Source: Rhodococcus spelaei (GTDB lineage: Bacteria > Actinomycetota > Actinomycetes > Mycobacteriales > Mycobacteriaceae). Taken from it: a stretch of 64,000 nucleotides of DNA. Location of the stretch: assembly GCF_006704125.1 (NCBI RefSeq), contig NZ_VIGH01000007.1:248001-312000 (forward strand). The letters run 5' to 3'. The position numbers and the translations under genes are program-made. The notes beneath the pieces are model-generated. The model saw only the letters and a list, made by a program, of their open reading frames with translations, was not told where the DNA came from and made no database searches. This document shows, in pieces, positions 1 to 8,942 of the stretch (position 1 is its first letter; each line of letters begins with the position of its first letter).

Positions 1-599
1 TCGCGGCGGACACTCGCGGGGATGTACGCGACGGCCACGGCCAGTGCCGCGAACGCCGCCAGCACCAGCAGCGAGGCGAGCGCGCCCCGCGAACCGAGCA
101 GCACCGCCATCGCGACGACCGGGCCGAGTTCACCGAACGCGCCGTGGTTGAGCACCGTTCTGCCCAGCCGCGTCTCGAGCATCCCGCTGTCCTTGAGGAT
201 CGGGAGCAGGGTGCCCAGGGCCGTCGACGTCAACGCGATCGCGACCGCGATCTCCGCGTTGATCGCCCCGGTGAGCCCCAGCAGCCCGACCACTGCGAAG
301 GCGAGAACCAGGCATCCGAGCCAGGTGACCAACGCGCGTCGCCCGCCGCGACCGGACAGCTCACTGGTGTCGATCTCGTATCCGGCGAGCAGGAACAGCA
401 TGCCGAGGCCGAGTTCGCGGAGCAGGCCGATCTCGCTGCCCGCCACCGCGATGTCGAGGACGTGCGGACCGATGACGATGCCCGCGATCAGCAGCAGCAC
501 CACCTCGGGCACCAGCTTGCGCGGCACCAGTCCGGCTAGCAGCGGCGCGATCACCGCGCACAGGGCGATCCAGAACAGGGACGCACCGACCGAAGGCAT
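1..599 (-). CDS. Kef-type cation:proton antiporter (CPA2), partial
   Basis: Reading the minus strand from the ATG at 599 gives about 199 residues that run off the window edge, so the 3' part is missing. The protein is a string of hydrophobic helices (SLFWIALCAVIAPLLAGLV, PEVVLLLIAGIVIGP, GLGMLFLLAGYEID, ALVTWLGCLVLAFAVVGLLG). The motifs 'GxxxGP' after the second helix and 'F/LLAGYEID' in the third are typical of CPA2 Na+(K+)/H+ exchangers of the KefB/NapA type, where a later Asp carries the ions. Also typical is 'ALTSTALGTLLPILKDSG' (the 'TSTA' helix break, around residue 125). It would act in the cytoplasmic membrane in pH or monovalent cation homeostasis. Any C-terminal regulatory domain lies outside the window. 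Confidence 0.85.
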   Translation of the reverse strand, partial: MPSVGASLFWIALCAVIAPLLAGLVPRKLVPEVVLLLIAGIVIGPHVLDIAVAGSEIGLLRELGLGMLFLLAGYEIDTSELSGRGGRRALVTWLGCLVLAFAVVGLLGLTGAINAEIAVAIALTSTALGTLLPILKDSGMLETRLGRTVLNHGAFGELGPVVAMAVLLGSRGALASLLVLAAFAALAVAVAYIPASVRR

Positions 600-663
600 G
601 GGCCGATTATGCTTGCCGCCCCCTACGTTTCCACGCAGGATCGCCCGTCAGCCCGTCAGCCGT

Positions 664-720
664 CGAGAGTGCACTTACCGTGGTATCGCCCGAGAGCGAC
701 CGACGAGAAGTGCACGCTCG
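664..720 (-). terminator. Hairpin downstream of gatB
   Basis: Arms 664-676 (CGAGAGTGCACTT) and 708-720 (AAGTGCACGCTCG) are complementary over 13 bp with one mismatch and a 31-nt loop. The hairpin lies just after the gatB stop on the minus strand and before the antiporter start. There is no U-run, so termination is an inference from position. Confidence 0.4.
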
Positions 721-736
721 GCGCCGCGGCGGGGTG

Positions 737-2257
737 CTACGAGCAGGCTGCGATGACCATGTCCTTGACCTGTGCCGGGTCGGCCTGGCCGCGAGTCGCC
801 TTCATCACGTCGCCGACGATCTTGCCCGCGGCGGCTACCTTTCCGGACCTGATCTTCTCGGCGATGTCCGGGTTCGCGGCGAGTGCGGCGTCGACCGCCG
901 CCTGCAGCGCCGAATCATCGCGCATCACAGCAAGCTCTCGCTTCGCGACGACCTCGTCCGGCTCGCCCTCGCCTGCGAGGACGCCGTCGACAGCCTGCCT
1001 TGCCTGCTTGTTCGCCAGGGTGCCGTCGGCGACGAGCGCGATGATGCGGGCCAGCTGTGCCGGTGTGATCGGGAGCTCGGCCAGCGCGACGCCACGGGTG
1101 TTGGCCTGCTGCGACAGGTACGCCACCCACCAGGATCGCGCAGCGTCGGCAGGAGCGCCGGCCTCCGTGGTGGCGATGACCAACTCCAGTGCCCCGGAGT
1201 TCACCAGGTCACGCATCTCCTCGTCGGAGACGCCCCAGTCGGCCTGGATGCGGCCGCGCCGGATCCACGGCAGTTCGGGCAGGGTGCCGCGCAGCTCCTC
1301 GACCCACTCCGCGCTCGGCGCGACCGGCTCGAGGTCCGGCTCCGGGAAGTAGCGGTAGTCCTCCGCGGTCTCCTTGCGGCGACCGGCCGAGGTGGTGCCG
1401 TCGGCCTCCTGGAAGTGCCTGGTCTCCTGGATGACCTCGCCACCGGAGCTGAGAACAGCGGCCTGCCTACGCATCTCGTAGCGGACGGCCACCTCGACGC
1501 TCTTGAGCGAGTTGACGTTCTTGGTCTCGGTGCGGGTGCCGAACTCCTTGGCGCCGATCGGCATCAGCGAGATGTTGGCGTCGCAGCGCATCGAGCCCTG
1601 GTCCATCCGGACGTCGGACACGTCCAGGGACTTGAGCAGGTCTCGCAGCGCGGTGACATAGGCGCGGGCGACCTCGGGGGCGCGCTCACCCGCTCCCTCG
1701 ATGGTCTTGGTGACGATCTCGACGAGGGGAACGCCGGCCCGGTTGTAGTCGAGCAGCGAGTGGCTGGCGCCGTGGATGCGTCCGGTGGCGCCGCCGACGT
1801 GCAGCGACTTGCCGGTGTCCTCCTCCATGTGCGCGCGCTCGATCTCGACCCGGAAGGTGGACCCGTCGTCGAGGACCACGTCGAGGTAGCCCTCGGTCGC
1901 GATGGGCTCGTCGTACTGGGAGATCTGGTAGTTCTTCGGCTGGTCCGGGTAGAAATAGTTCTTCCGCGCGAACCGGCCCCACGGGGTGATCGAACAGTTC
2001 AGCGAGAGGCCGATGCGGATCGCCGATTCGACGGCCTTCTCGTTGACCACCGGCATCGACCCGGGCAGGCCCAGGCACACCGGGCAGACCTGGGTGTTCG
2101 GCTCTGCACCGAAGGTGGTCGGGCACGGGCAGAACATCTTGGTCGCGGTGTGCAGCTCGACGTGCACCTCCATGCCCATCACCGGCTCGAACTTCGCGAG
2201 CACCTCGTCGTAGTCGAGAAGGTCTGTCGTGGTCGCCACCCGGCCGGCTGCAGTCAT
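737..2257 (-). CDS. gatB: Asp-tRNA(Asn)/Glu-tRNA(Gln) amidotransferase subunit B
   Basis: 506 residues, the usual GatB length. GatB binds mischarged Glu-tRNA(Gln) (or Asp-tRNA(Asn)), activates the side-chain carboxylate with ATP, and receives ammonia from GatA. The signature 'MGMEVHVEL' lies near residues 27-35. It is followed by 'FCPCP' and 'CPVCLGLPG', which supply the Zn-binding cysteines, then '[17 protein letters not shown]' near 110. The C-terminal 150 residues form the helical YqeY-like tRNA-binding tail ('[24 protein letters not shown]', '[18 protein letters not shown]'). I chose the ATG at 2257 because conserved GatB sequence begins about 15 residues later; the open frame upstream is GC-rich read-through. 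gatA and gatC lie about 6.7 kb away, separated by pfkA and an accessory insertion. Confidence 0.97.
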   Translation of the reverse strand: MTAAGRVATTTDLLDYDEVLAKFEPVMGMEVHVELHTATKMFCPCPTTFGAEPNTQVCPVCLGLPGSMPVVNEKAVESAIRIGLSLNCSITPWGRFARKNYFYPDQPKNYQISQYDEPIATEGYLDVVLDDGSTFRVEIERAHMEEDTGKSLHVGGATGRIHGASHSLLDYNRAGVPLVEIVTKTIEGAGERAPEVARAYVTALRDLLKSLDVSDVRMDQGSMRCDANISLMPIGAKEFGTRTETKNVNSLKSVEVAVRYEMRRQAAVLSSGGEVIQETRHFQEADGTTSAGRRKETAEDYRYFPEPDLEPVAPSAEWVEELRGTLPELPWIRRGRIQADWGVSDEEMRDLVNSGALELVIATTEAGAPADAARSWWVAYLSQQANTRGVALAELPITPAQLARIIALVADGTLANKQARQAVDGVLAGEGEPDEVVAKRELAVMRDDSALQAAVDAALAANPDIAEKIRSGKVAAAGKIVGDVMKATRGQADPAQVKDMVIAACS

Positions 2258-2267
2258 GGTCACGAGT

Positions 2268-2387
2268 TTATGCGTCGCGTACCGGGAGCAGCAGATCGGC
2301 CAGGTTGTAGATCTGCTCGTGCACCTTCTGCCACGGGCCCAAGGTGCCCTCGACCCTCGCCGGCCGCAGCGCGACCATCCCGTACAC
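2268..2387 (-). CDS. Possible 39-residue ORF between pfkA and gatB
   Basis: A GTG-initiated frame fills most of the gap between pfkA and gatB and reads '(M)[17 protein letters not shown]' then '[21 protein letters not shown]'. The composition looks protein-like (amphipathic helix, no Arg/Pro-rich shadow signature) and it ends 10 nt before the gatB ATG, so it could be a leader peptide or the relic C-terminus of a lost gene. I do not recognise a family and see no clear ribosome binding site. Function unknown. Confidence 0.3.
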   Translation of the reverse strand: MYGMVALRPARVEGTLGPWQKVHEQIYNLADLLLPVRDA

Positions 2388-2420
2388 GGTGGCCCGAAAT
2401 GGTGCGACCGTAGCCCGCCG

Positions 2421-3452
2421 TCAGCCGAAGATGATCCGCATCTCGCGGTAGCGGTGATCGGGTACCGACTTGTGGTCGACGAGCGCCTCGTCGAATCCGA
2501 CTTCGACGATCTCGGTCCCGTGCAGCGCGACCATGTGCCCCCACCGTTGCCGCGCAACGAGATCAGTGACCGCCATGCCGAGCCGGGTGGCCAGCACCCG
2601 GTCGAACGCGGTCGGCACGCCGCCGCGCTGAATGTGCCCGAGCACCGTCGCCCTGGTCTCGATTCCGGTGCGCTCCTGGATCATCGGGGCCAGCAGTTCG
2701 GCGATGCCGCCGAGCCGTGGACGGTCGAACCCGTCCAGTCCCTTGGTCGAGTGCGCCGCGGTCATGTCCGGCAGCGTGAACCCCTCGGCGACCACCACCA
2801 TCGGCGACCGTCCGCGATCGCGGACGCTGGTGACCCACGCGCAGATCTGTTCGATGCTCTCGGGTTGTTCGGGGATGAGGATCGCGTGCGCGCCACCCGC
2901 GGTTCCCGAGTGCAGCGCGATCCACCCGGCGTTGCGGCCCATCACCTCGAGCACCATGCACCGCTTGTGCGAGTTGCCGGTGGTGCGCAGCCGGTCGATC
3001 GCCTCGGTCGCGATCTCGACCGCGGTGTCGAAGCCGAACGTGTAGTCGGTCTGATCGAGGTCGTTGTCGATGGTCTTCGGGACGCCGACGATCTTGATCC
3101 CCTCGTCGAACAGGCGTTGGGCGGCGGCGGCGGTGCCCTCGCCGCCGATCGCGACCACCGCGTCGACGTCGAGTCGCTCGAGGGTGCGGGCGATGTTGTC
3201 GGCCCCGCCGTTCGGCCCCTGGAACGGTCCGAACCGGCTGGTCCCGAGGATGGTGCCACCCTCGTGGGACAGGCCACGGACCCGGCTGCGGTCGAGCGGA
3301 ATCGCCTCACCCTCGACCAGGCCACGCCACCCGTCCAGGAATCCGACGAACTGCTGCCCGTAGACAGTGTCGCCCTTGAGGACCGCACCCCGGATGACCG
3401 CGTTCAGGCCCGGGCAGTCGCCACCGCTGGTGAGAATGCCGATCGTGGTCAT
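2421..3452 (-). CDS. pfkA: 6-phosphofructokinase
   Basis: 343 residues, matching actinobacterial PfkA. It phosphorylates fructose-6-phosphate to fructose-1,6-bisphosphate. The N-terminus '[18 protein letters not shown]' holds the ATP-binding glycines. '[11 protein letters not shown]' near 100 is the GGxGT loop, and '[20 protein letters not shown]' near 123-142 carries the catalytic 'TIDND' Asp. '[15 protein letters not shown]' and '[16 protein letters not shown]' are substrate-binding segments. Gly is kept where PPi-dependent enzymes have Asp, while the residue before TIDND is Lys. This combination is seen in ATP-dependent actinobacterial enzymes, so I favour ATP as donor. The start MTTIGIL at 3452 fits the family; an upstream in-frame extension has no conserved sequence. 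Confidence 0.95.
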   Translation of the reverse strand: MTTIGILTSGGDCPGLNAVIRGAVLKGDTVYGQQFVGFLDGWRGLVEGEAIPLDRSRVRGLSHEGGTILGTSRFGPFQGPNGGADNIARTLERLDVDAVVAIGGEGTAAAAQRLFDEGIKIVGVPKTIDNDLDQTDYTFGFDTAVEIATEAIDRLRTTGNSHKRCMVLEVMGRNAGWIALHSGTAGGAHAILIPEQPESIEQICAWVTSVRDRGRSPMVVVAEGFTLPDMTAAHSTKGLDGFDRPRLGGIAELLAPMIQERTGIETRATVLGHIQRGGVPTAFDRVLATRLGMAVTDLVARQRWGHMVALHGTEIVEVGFDEALVDHKSVPDHRYREMRIIFG

Positions 3453-3549
3453 GCACTGCCCCCGGTTCGTCGGCGTCGGAATGCTCGGTCCACTACCGGC
3501 AATACTGCCCTCGCTCGGCCGACCCGGCACCCCCGGAAGCTCCGGACGG

Positions 3550-4212
<663 letters not shown>

Positions 4213-4221
4213 CCGGCCACC

Positions 4222-5502
4222 CTATGCCGGTGCGACGGGCACCTCGGACACCGCCAGGGTCGCCCCGATCGGGATTCTCGCGCGGACCTCGAAGCCGCCG
4301 TCGGGCGCGGAGACCGCGGTCAGCGTGCCACCGACAGACAGCGCCCGGTCCTGCATACCGATGATGCCGTGACCGCCCGATCGACTCGACGAGACTGCGG
4401 GAGGGCTCGGCGGAGCGTCGTTGGCGACGATCAGCGTGGCCAGGGCGCCCTCGACTGCGAGCGCGACGCGGACCGCGGCCCCCGGCGCGTGCCGGGCCGC
4501 GTTCGACAGCGACTCCTGCAGGATCCGGTAGATCGCCAGCCCGGCAGTGTCCGACATCGACGCAGGCAGCCCGTGGCGCTCGATCGACACCGTCATCCCG
4601 GCGCGCCTGCTGCCCTCGATCAGTTCGTCGATGCGGCCGATGCCCGGGACGGGTGCGTTCTCGGCGAGTTGGCCGTCGCTGCGGAGCACACCGAGCATGC
4701 CGCGGATCTCGTTGAGCGCTTCGCGGGCCGTCGCGCCGATCGACTCGAACTCGGCCTTCACCTCCGGGGAGACGCCCGCGATCCGGTACGGCGCGCTCTG
4801 CGCCTGCACCACCACCAGGGACATGTGGTGGGCGACCACGTCGTGCAGGTCCCGCGCGATGCGCGTCTTCTCCTCGAGGATCGCGCGCCGCGCCCGCTCG
4901 ACCTCGTTGACCTCCTCCTGCTGGGCGAGCTGACGGCGGGACAGTACGAGCCAGCGGATCAGCAGCCCGAACAGGACCAGGACCGTCAGCCCGAACGCCC
5001 AGCCGCGTCCGTCCTGACCGGGCGCGTCGGCGAGGAACAGCAGGGCGGTGGCCATCCATGCGACGCCGACGACGGGCAGCGGCGAGCGCATGCTCACGGC
5101 GAGCAGCAACGCCATGATCACCATGACGTGCACGACCTGCCACGGGAAGTCGTAGCCGTCGGCGCGGTCGTACACCAGCGGGATCACCAGCGCGCCGGCC
5201 GCCGAGATCGCCCATCCGAGAGCAGGATTCGCCCGAATCAGCAGAAGCGGCAATGCAGCGAGCCCGGCGATGACCGGCTGCACCCCGGCGGGCACGTGAT
5301 GGGTGACCTGTAGCGTCGGCCAGGCGATCGCGTACAGGACCAGACTCACGAACACCACCAGCAGATCCAGTCGCTGGCCGGCGGTCAGTCGCTTCAGCCT
5401 CGGCGCGACCGCCGTAGCGGTGGTGCGCGCGGCCCTGTCCAACGCCCTCTTCTTCTTCCTCACACCGAGAAGACTAGGAATCCCGACCCGGAAAGTCCTC
5501 AT
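4222..5502 (-). CDS. DesK-class sensor histidine kinase
   Basis: 426 residues from the ATG at 5502; a GTG at 5463 (413 residues) is an alternative. Six hydrophobic segments fill the first 170 residues (for example LLVVFVSLVLYAIAW, VQPVIAGLAALPLLLI, WAFGLTVLVLFGLLIRWLVL), with no large extracellular sensor. The HisKA_3 motif 'TRIARDLHDVVAHHMSLVVV' places the phospho-His near residue 219. The HATPase segment includes 'AIYRILQESLSNAARHAPG' (N box) and 'GGHGIIGMQDRA' (G box). It phosphorylates the regulator encoded just downstream. If the ATG is right, one arm of a 10-bp inverted repeat overlaps the start codon; if GTG 5463 is right, the repeat is in the promoter. Confidence 0.92.
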   Translation of the reverse strand: MRTFRVGIPSLLGVRKKKRALDRAARTTATAVAPRLKRLTAGQRLDLLVVFVSLVLYAIAWPTLQVTHHVPAGVQPVIAGLAALPLLLIRANPALGWAISAAGALVIPLVYDRADGYDFPWQVVHVMVIMALLLAVSMRSPLPVVGVAWMATALLFLADAPGQDGRGWAFGLTVLVLFGLLIRWLVLSRRQLAQQEEVNEVERARRAILEEKTRIARDLHDVVAHHMSLVVVQAQSAPYRIAGVSPEVKAEFESIGATAREALNEIRGMLGVLRSDGQLAENAPVPGIGRIDELIEGSRRAGMTVSIERHGLPASMSDTAGLAIYRILQESLSNAARHAPGAAVRVALAVEGALATLIVANDAPPSPPAVSSSRSGGHGIIGMQDRALSVGGTLTAVSAPDGGFEVRARIPIGATLAVSEVPVAPA

Positions 5503-5541
5503 ACCTCGGAGTGAGATGCGCACTGGCACCCAGGTATGAGG
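5497..5541. promoter_or_regulatory. Inverted repeat in the HK/phospholipase divergent region
   Basis: CCTCATACCT at 5497-5506 and AGGTATGAGG at 5532-5541 are perfect 10-bp complements with centres 35 bp apart. The region lies between the kinase gene and the divergent secreted phospholipase gene. A second perfect 8-bp repeat (CGCACCCG 5544-5551, CGGGTGCG 5561-5568) lies just beyond. Binding by the neighbouring response regulator is an inference. Confidence 0.45.
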
Positions 5542-5629
5542 GGCGCACCCGCTCGCCTCCCGGGTGCGAGCCGACGACCGCGCCGCAGGGTGATGTGCCC
5601 GTGTGTTCTCGATTCCTAGCGTCGATGAC

Positions 5630-6304
5630 ATGCGGAAAACCACCTGGACAGTGCTCACCGTCGGCGGCGCCATCGCCCTGACCACCGCGCTCGCGCCGCA
5701 CCCTGCCGATGCCTCGACCGGGCCCGCTCTCGACGCCGCCGCCAGCACGGCCCAGGCCTCGGCCGCTCGGGCGATCGAGACCGTCACCTCCACCGACCCC
5801 GCGACCGCCGCCGCAGCGATGCCGGTCGACTTCGACGCAGTGATGGGGTACCGGCCGACGCGGATCGACGGAATGCTCGTCAACCCGCACGGTGACTGCT
5901 CCTCGCCGGTACCCCTGCCCGCCGAATTCGACACCGCCTGCAAGGGGCACGATCTCGGCTACGACCTGCTGCGGTACGCGGACGTCGCCGGCGCACCGCT
6001 CGGACCGTGGGCGCGCCAGGCCCTGGACCGACAGCTCGACGAGCGCATGCACGCCGCCTGCGCCACGCGACCGGACGACGAGTCCCGGACCTCCTGCTAC
6101 GTGATGGCGAATGTCGCGACCGCCGCCGTGAACTCCAACTCGTGGCGGCAGAACTACGACGCCCCACGCCCCGAGCCGATCGGTGCGTACGCGCTCGCCG
6201 GCGGGGTGGGCATCACCCTGCTGGTCGGCGCCGCGGTGGTGCATCGGCGCCGCCGCGAACCGGAGTTCGCGACCACGCCGGCCGGAGGGGCGGTGCCGGC
6301 ATGA
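5630..6304 (+). CDS. Secreted/membrane-anchored prokaryotic phospholipase A2-like protein
   Basis: 224 residues. The signal peptide covers about 1-27 (KTTWTVLTVGGAIALTTALA, then ADAS). The central segment has 'PHGDCSSPVPLPAEFDTACK' followed by 'GHDLGYDLLRYA'. The CxxHDxGY signature (Cys104, His107, Asp108) is that of bacterial phospholipase A2, whose His-Asp pair and Ca2+ hydrolyse the sn-2 ester. Further cysteines near 145-155 could pair. A C-terminal hydrophobic segment (AYALAGGVGITLLVGAAVV, about 186-205) followed by RRRR suggests membrane anchoring, which the small secreted Streptomyces enzymes lack. The stop overlaps the next gene's start (ATGA), so the two are translationally coupled. 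Homology is clear from the motif; activity is inferred. Confidence 0.75.
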   Translation: MRKTTWTVLTVGGAIALTTALAPHPADASTGPALDAAASTAQASAARAIETVTSTDPATAAAAMPVDFDAVMGYRPTRIDGMLVNPHGDCSSPVPLPAEFDTACKGHDLGYDLLRYADVAGAPLGPWARQALDRQLDERMHAACATRPDDESRTSCYVMANVATAAVNSNSWRQNYDAPRPEPIGAYALAGGVGITLLVGAAVVHRRRREPEFATTPAGGAVPA

Positions 6305-7704
6305 TCTTCGATTCTCCCGCAGCGGAATTCGACCGGCACCTCGCCGGCTGGACTGCCGGGCTGTCCCTGGCGGGTCCACGGGTGGCCACCACGGTGGCTC
6401 TGACGACGACCGCGGCGATCTCGCTCGCCCCCTCGCTGCTGCCGCGCGGAGCGACGACCCAGGCGCTGCTCACCGGCGTGCTGACGGCGCTCGGGTGGGG
6501 ACTGGCCGCCCTGTGGCGCCGAATGCCTCGGCACCGACCCGGTTCGGGCGGCTCGGCGCGTCCGCTCGCGGCGCTGACCGGGGCCGTGGTGCTCGGGTGG
6601 TCGGTACTGGTCGCGGACCGTTGGCAGAACGAACTGCGCGCCGCGATGGGCGCTCCGGCGGTCGGGCCCGGGCACTGGCTCCTGGTCCTGGCGGGCGGCG
6701 CGGCGGTGTGCGCCCTGCTCGTCGGGATCGGTGGCGTTGTTCACGCCCTCGGACGCAGGCTCGGCACCGCGCGCACGCTGGCCGCACTCGTCACGGCCTG
6801 CCTCGCCATCACCTTCTGGGCGGCGCCCGCGGTGTGGAACCAGCTCGCAAGCTCCTACGCCAGCTCGAACTCCACCGTGGATCCCGCACTGCCACAACCC
6901 TCGTCGCCCTCGATGTCGGGCAGCGCGGCATCGCTGACGCCCTGGGACTCGCTCGGCGCGGAGGGACGCCGATTCGTCGCGGCGCCCGCAGCGCCGAGCG
7001 TGGCCCGCACGTACGTCGGCGTGGACACCGCGCCCGACCTCGACTCCCGGGTGCGGCTCGCGGTCCGTGAACTCGACAGGTCCGGCGGATTCGACCGTGC
7101 GAACGTGGTGGTCGCGGTGCCCACCGGTTCCGGCTGGCTCGACGCGAACGCGGTGGCCGGTTTCGAGCGGCGCTTCGCCGGCGATGTCGCCGAGGTCGCG
7201 GTGCAGTACTCGGTCGCGCCCAGTTGGGTGACATTCGTCTTCGGTCGCGACGCCGCACAGGAATCGGCACGCGCCCTGTACTCCGCTGTGACACAGCGTG
7301 TCTCGCAGCTGCCGACGGACCGCCGGCCCAACGTCTACCTGTACGGCCAGAGCCTCGGCTCGGTGGGCGCCAGCGCGGCGCTGCGCGACCCGACCGTCGC
7401 AGCCCCGTGCGGCGCCCTGTACGCGGGCCCGCCTGCCGGCGCCGTGCGCACGGACGGCGCGACGGTGCTCGCGAATGCCTCCGACCCGGTCGTCCGCTGG
7501 TCGCCCCGACTGCTCGTCGCGCCGCCCCGGCTGGACGAAACCCGACCCGACGCCCCGACACCGGGTTGGCTGCCCGTGGTCAGCTTCGTGCAGACCACCG
7601 TCGACCTGCTGACCGCACTGGACGCCCCGGCCGGACACGGGCACCGGTACGGGACGGACCAGGGCACCGCGCTGCCGCAGTGCGCACCGCCGGACGCCGA
7701 TTGA
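6301..7704 (+). CDS. Membrane alpha/beta-hydrolase (Abhydrolase_9 family)
   Basis: 467 residues. The N-terminal half holds about four transmembrane segments (VALTTTAAISLAPSLL, LLTGVLTALGWGLAALW, LAALTGAVVLGWSVLVA, LVTACLAITFWAAPAVW), matching the membrane N-domain paired with this hydrolase family. The C-terminal domain from about 235 begins 'RTYVGVDTAPDLDSRVRLAV'. It carries the nucleophile elbow 'YLYGQSLGSVGASAA' (GxSxG, Ser near 351), an Asp candidate in 'NASDPVVRWSP', and a His candidate in 'AGHGHRYG'. It is probably a serine esterase or lipase facing outward. It overlaps the upstream phospholipase-like gene by 4 nt, which suggests both act on the same envelope lipid. Substrate unknown. 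Confidence 0.85.
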   Translation: MIFDSPAAEFDRHLAGWTAGLSLAGPRVATTVALTTTAAISLAPSLLPRGATTQALLTGVLTALGWGLAALWRRMPRHRPGSGGSARPLAALTGAVVLGWSVLVADRWQNELRAAMGAPAVGPGHWLLVLAGGAAVCALLVGIGGVVHALGRRLGTARTLAALVTACLAITFWAAPAVWNQLASSYASSNSTVDPALPQPSSPSMSGSAASLTPWDSLGAEGRRFVAAPAAPSVARTYVGVDTAPDLDSRVRLAVRELDRSGGFDRANVVVAVPTGSGWLDANAVAGFERRFAGDVAEVAVQYSVAPSWVTFVFGRDAAQESARALYSAVTQRVSQLPTDRRPNVYLYGQSLGSVGASAALRDPTVAAPCGALYAGPPAGAVRTDGATVLANASDPVVRWSPRLLVAPPRLDETRPDAPTPGWLPVVSFVQTTVDLLTALDAPAGHGHRYGTDQGTALPQCAPPDAD

Positions 7705-7745
7705 ACGCCCTTCCCCTGGCCCGGACGCACGAGGACACTGGACGA

Positions 7746-8882
7746 ATGCACACCGTCCTGATTCTCGGTGCCGGTTTCGGGGGGCTCGAGTTGGCCGCAT
7801 GCATTTCGGAGTCGCTGGCCGACGAGGCTCGTGTCGTCCTCGTCGACCAGAACGACTCGTTCACCTTCGGATTCTCCAAGATCGACATCCTGTTCCGCGA
7901 CAAGGCGCCCGAGGCCGTCCGGATCCCGTACGCCGACCTCACCCGACCGGGCGTCGAGTTCCGTCAGGAGCGGGTGACCTCGATCGATCCACGGACCCGG
8001 CGGGTCGTCACCGACCGGTCGGAGTACGAACCGGACACCCTCGTCGTGGCGCTCGGCGCCGACTACGACCACGCCGCGACGCCCGGATTCGTCGAGGACG
8101 GCCACGAGTACTACTCGATCGACGGCACCTGCCGGCTGCGGGACCGCCTCGCCGAGTTCACCGGCGGGACCGTGCTGATCGGGATCCTGAGCGTGCCGTT
8201 CAAGTGTCCGCCCGCCCCGTACGAGGGCGCCCTGCTGCTGCACGACCACCTCACCCGTCGAGGTCTCCGCGACGCCGCACGCATCCATGTCGTCTCCCCG
8301 ATGCCCGCCCCGATCCCGGTGTCCGCGGAGACCTCGGCGGCGCTGGTCGCGGCGCTGGGCGAACGCGACATCGGGTACACGCCCGGACTGCGCGTCCAGT
8401 CGCTCGACCCGGTCCGTCACGTGGCGACCACCCGCGACGGTGAACTCGCCTACGACCTGTTCATCGGGATCCCGCGGCACCGGGTGCCAGAGGTGGTCGA
8501 GGCGTCGGGGCTGACCGAGGGCGGTGCGGACGGCTGGATCCGCGTCGACCCGGGCACGCTCGCCACGCCGTACCCGGGTGTCTACGCGGTCGGCGACTGC
8601 GCGGACGCCCCCGTCCCCCGGGCCGGCGTCTTCGCCGAGAACGCCGCCCGGACGGTCGCCGCCGGTATCGCCGCACAGCTGCGCGGATCCCCGCCGCCGG
8701 AGAAGTACCGCGGCCAGGGATCGTGCTACATCGAGTTCGGCGGCGGACTCGTCGCCAAGGTGGACGCCGACTTCCTCTCGGGTCCCGCGCCGGTCGCGCC
8801 GCTCTACGGGCCGTCGGCCGAACTCGCCCAGGAGAAGGCGGATTTCGCGGCGACCCGGCGTCGCCGCTGGTTCACCGGGTGA
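7746..8882 (+). CDS. FAD-dependent oxidoreductase, SQR/NDH-2-like
   Basis: 378 residues with two dinucleotide-binding regions. The FAD-binding motif 'LILGAGFGGLELA' is at the extreme N-terminus (Gly8-Gly13), and the second FAD motif 'YPGVYAVGDCADAPVPRAGV' is near 275-295. 'GILSVPFKCPPAPYEGALLLHD' near 145-165 resembles the sulfide:quinone oxidoreductase/flavocytochrome c group, where a Cys lies in the same place. The full set of three redox cysteines of true SQR is not obvious, so a quinone reductase or general pyridine-nucleotide oxidoreductase is equally possible. It follows the hydrolase gene by 41 nt and may be in the same transcript. A strong hairpin follows the stop. Confidence 0.8.
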   Translation: MHTVLILGAGFGGLELAACISESLADEARVVLVDQNDSFTFGFSKIDILFRDKAPEAVRIPYADLTRPGVEFRQERVTSIDPRTRRVVTDRSEYEPDTLVVALGADYDHAATPGFVEDGHEYYSIDGTCRLRDRLAEFTGGTVLIGILSVPFKCPPAPYEGALLLHDHLTRRGLRDAARIHVVSPMPAPIPVSAETSAALVAALGERDIGYTPGLRVQSLDPVRHVATTRDGELAYDLFIGIPRHRVPEVVEASGLTEGGADGWIRVDPGTLATPYPGVYAVGDCADAPVPRAGVFAENAARTVAAGIAAQLRGSPPPEKYRGQGSCYIEFGGGLVAKVDADFLSGPAPVAPLYGPSAELAQEKADFAATRRRRWFTG

Positions 8883-8888
8883 CGCGAA

Positions 8889-8932
8889 CTGTGCGCGCGT
8901 TTCACCCCAGTCGGGGTGAAACGCGCGCACAG
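8889..8932. terminator. 20-bp perfect hairpin between convergent genes
   Basis: A perfect 20-bp stem (8889-8908 with 8913-8932) and the 4-nt loop AGTC lie between the oxidoreductase (+) and gatA (-) stops. The core TTCACCCC/GGGGTGAA recurs at 57461-57482. The convergent position suggests a bidirectional terminator, although U-runs are absent. Confidence 0.65.
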
Positions 8933-8942
8933 GCGCGGAGCG

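Noticed and set aside
680..2413. Long plus-strand frame over gatB
   Set aside because: Antisense shadow of gatB; composition is Arg/Gly/Leu-rich without motifs.
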